Assembly (NCBI GenBank): GCA_938038165.1
Contig: CALHRB010000039.1
Location: forward strand, 1-6,341
Direction of reading: 5' to 3'
Length of the DNA: 6,341 nucleotides
Source: Candidatus Kapaibacterium sp.
Lineage (GTDB): Bacteria > Bacteroidota > Ignavibacteria > Kapaibacteriales > UBA2268
This document shows, piece after piece, positions 6,122-6,341 of this stretch. The translations under genes and the position numbers were made by a program. The notes under the pieces were generated by a model. That model saw only the letters and a program-made list of their open reading frames with translations, did not search any database and had not been told where the DNA came from. How positions within the stretch are numbered: the first letter of the stretch is position 1; the number at the start of each line of letters is the position of its first letter.

Positions 6122-6341
6122 ATGAGAATTTTCACACTGGCAGAAGCCCGTAATACTTTACCATTAGTTAGAAGAATTGTTAACGACATATTAAAATCTG
6201 GTCAGGAATTAAAACTTCTTGCTGCTCAATTACAAGATCAAGCCGAATCAAATCAAACGTTCCTTGAACTGAAAAATAACCTTTTGAGCTACATCAATGA
6301 GCTGGAATCTCTTGGCTGTTTCTATAAAGACTGGAACTTTC
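6122..6341 (+). CDS. DUF2203-family protein, 3'-truncated by window end
   Basis: The first 73 codons of an open frame are present and no stop is reached. The N-terminus MRIFTLAEARNTLPLVRRIV matches the opening of DUF2203 proteins (FTxxEAxxxLPxVR). A predicted long helix follows, and then LESLGCFYKDWNF at 61-73, the point where family members go on to a conserved GLVDFPA-type segment, here cut off. The ATG directly follows the dehydrogenase TAA (TAAATG, no spacer), and AGAG lies 7 bases upstream, so translational coupling is likely. DUF2203 has no established function that I know of, and none is proposed here. Confidence 0.75.
   Translation, partial: MRIFTLAEARNTLPLVRRIVNDILKSGQELKLLAAQLQDQAESNQTFLELKNNLLSYINELESLGCFYKDWNF

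Noticed and set aside
1..6341. Search for a novel system, mobile element, CRISPR, tRNA/rRNA or phage signature
   Set aside because: All substantial coding space is explained by familiar chaperone, dehydrogenase, DUF2203 and secreted propeller genes. No spacer repeats, transposase, integrase or structured RNA gene was seen, and no spacer exceeds 208 bp.

Overview
This AT-rich, gene-dense window looks like ordinary bacterial chromosome from the Bacteroidota/Chlorobi/Ignavibacteria side of the FCB group. Three things point there. A secreted beta-propeller protein carries a C-terminal type A sorting domain of the type IX secretion system (T9SS), a system largely confined to that group. The heat-shock order is hrcA-grpE-dnaJ with no dnaK between, which I recall from Chlorobi-like genomes. 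Most start codons have A/T-rich leaders with little or no Shine-Dalgarno sequence. HrcA together with a T9SS domain suits Ignavibacteria or Kapabacteria-like lineages better than classical Bacteroidia, but this placement is inference.

Layout: positions 1-101 hold the downstream end of the first gene, including a perfect 10-bp stem-loop that fits a terminator for the minus strand. Positions 102-1985 (minus) encode a 627-residue secreted protein: signal peptide, six NHL-type propeller blades, a fibronectin-III-like module and the T9SS sorting domain. A very AT-rich 208-bp divergent spacer (1986-2193) separates it from a plus-strand series: hrcA (2194-3231), a 122-bp spacer, grpE (3354-4088), dnaJ (4081-5274, overlapping grpE by 8 bp), a 79-bp spacer, a YdfG-like short-chain dehydrogenase (5354-6121), and the first 73 codons of a DUF2203-family gene (from 6122), which starts on the base after the dehydrogenase stop and runs off the window.

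How the genes work together: HrcA is the heat-shock repressor, and GrpE (nucleotide exchange) and DnaJ (J-domain co-chaperone) are the two partners of DnaK, which must be encoded elsewhere. The dehydrogenase and the DUF2203 gene form a tightly coupled pair with no evident link to protein folding. The propeller protein is an independent, divergently transcribed surface or secreted product.

I do not see an undescribed system here. The points most worth a second look are the lack of a recognisable CIRCE operator in front of hrcA or grpE, near-identical DNA in neighbouring propeller blades, the long N-terminal extension of GrpE with a possible internal start, and a perfect 16-bp AT palindrome containing TATAAT in the divergent spacer.
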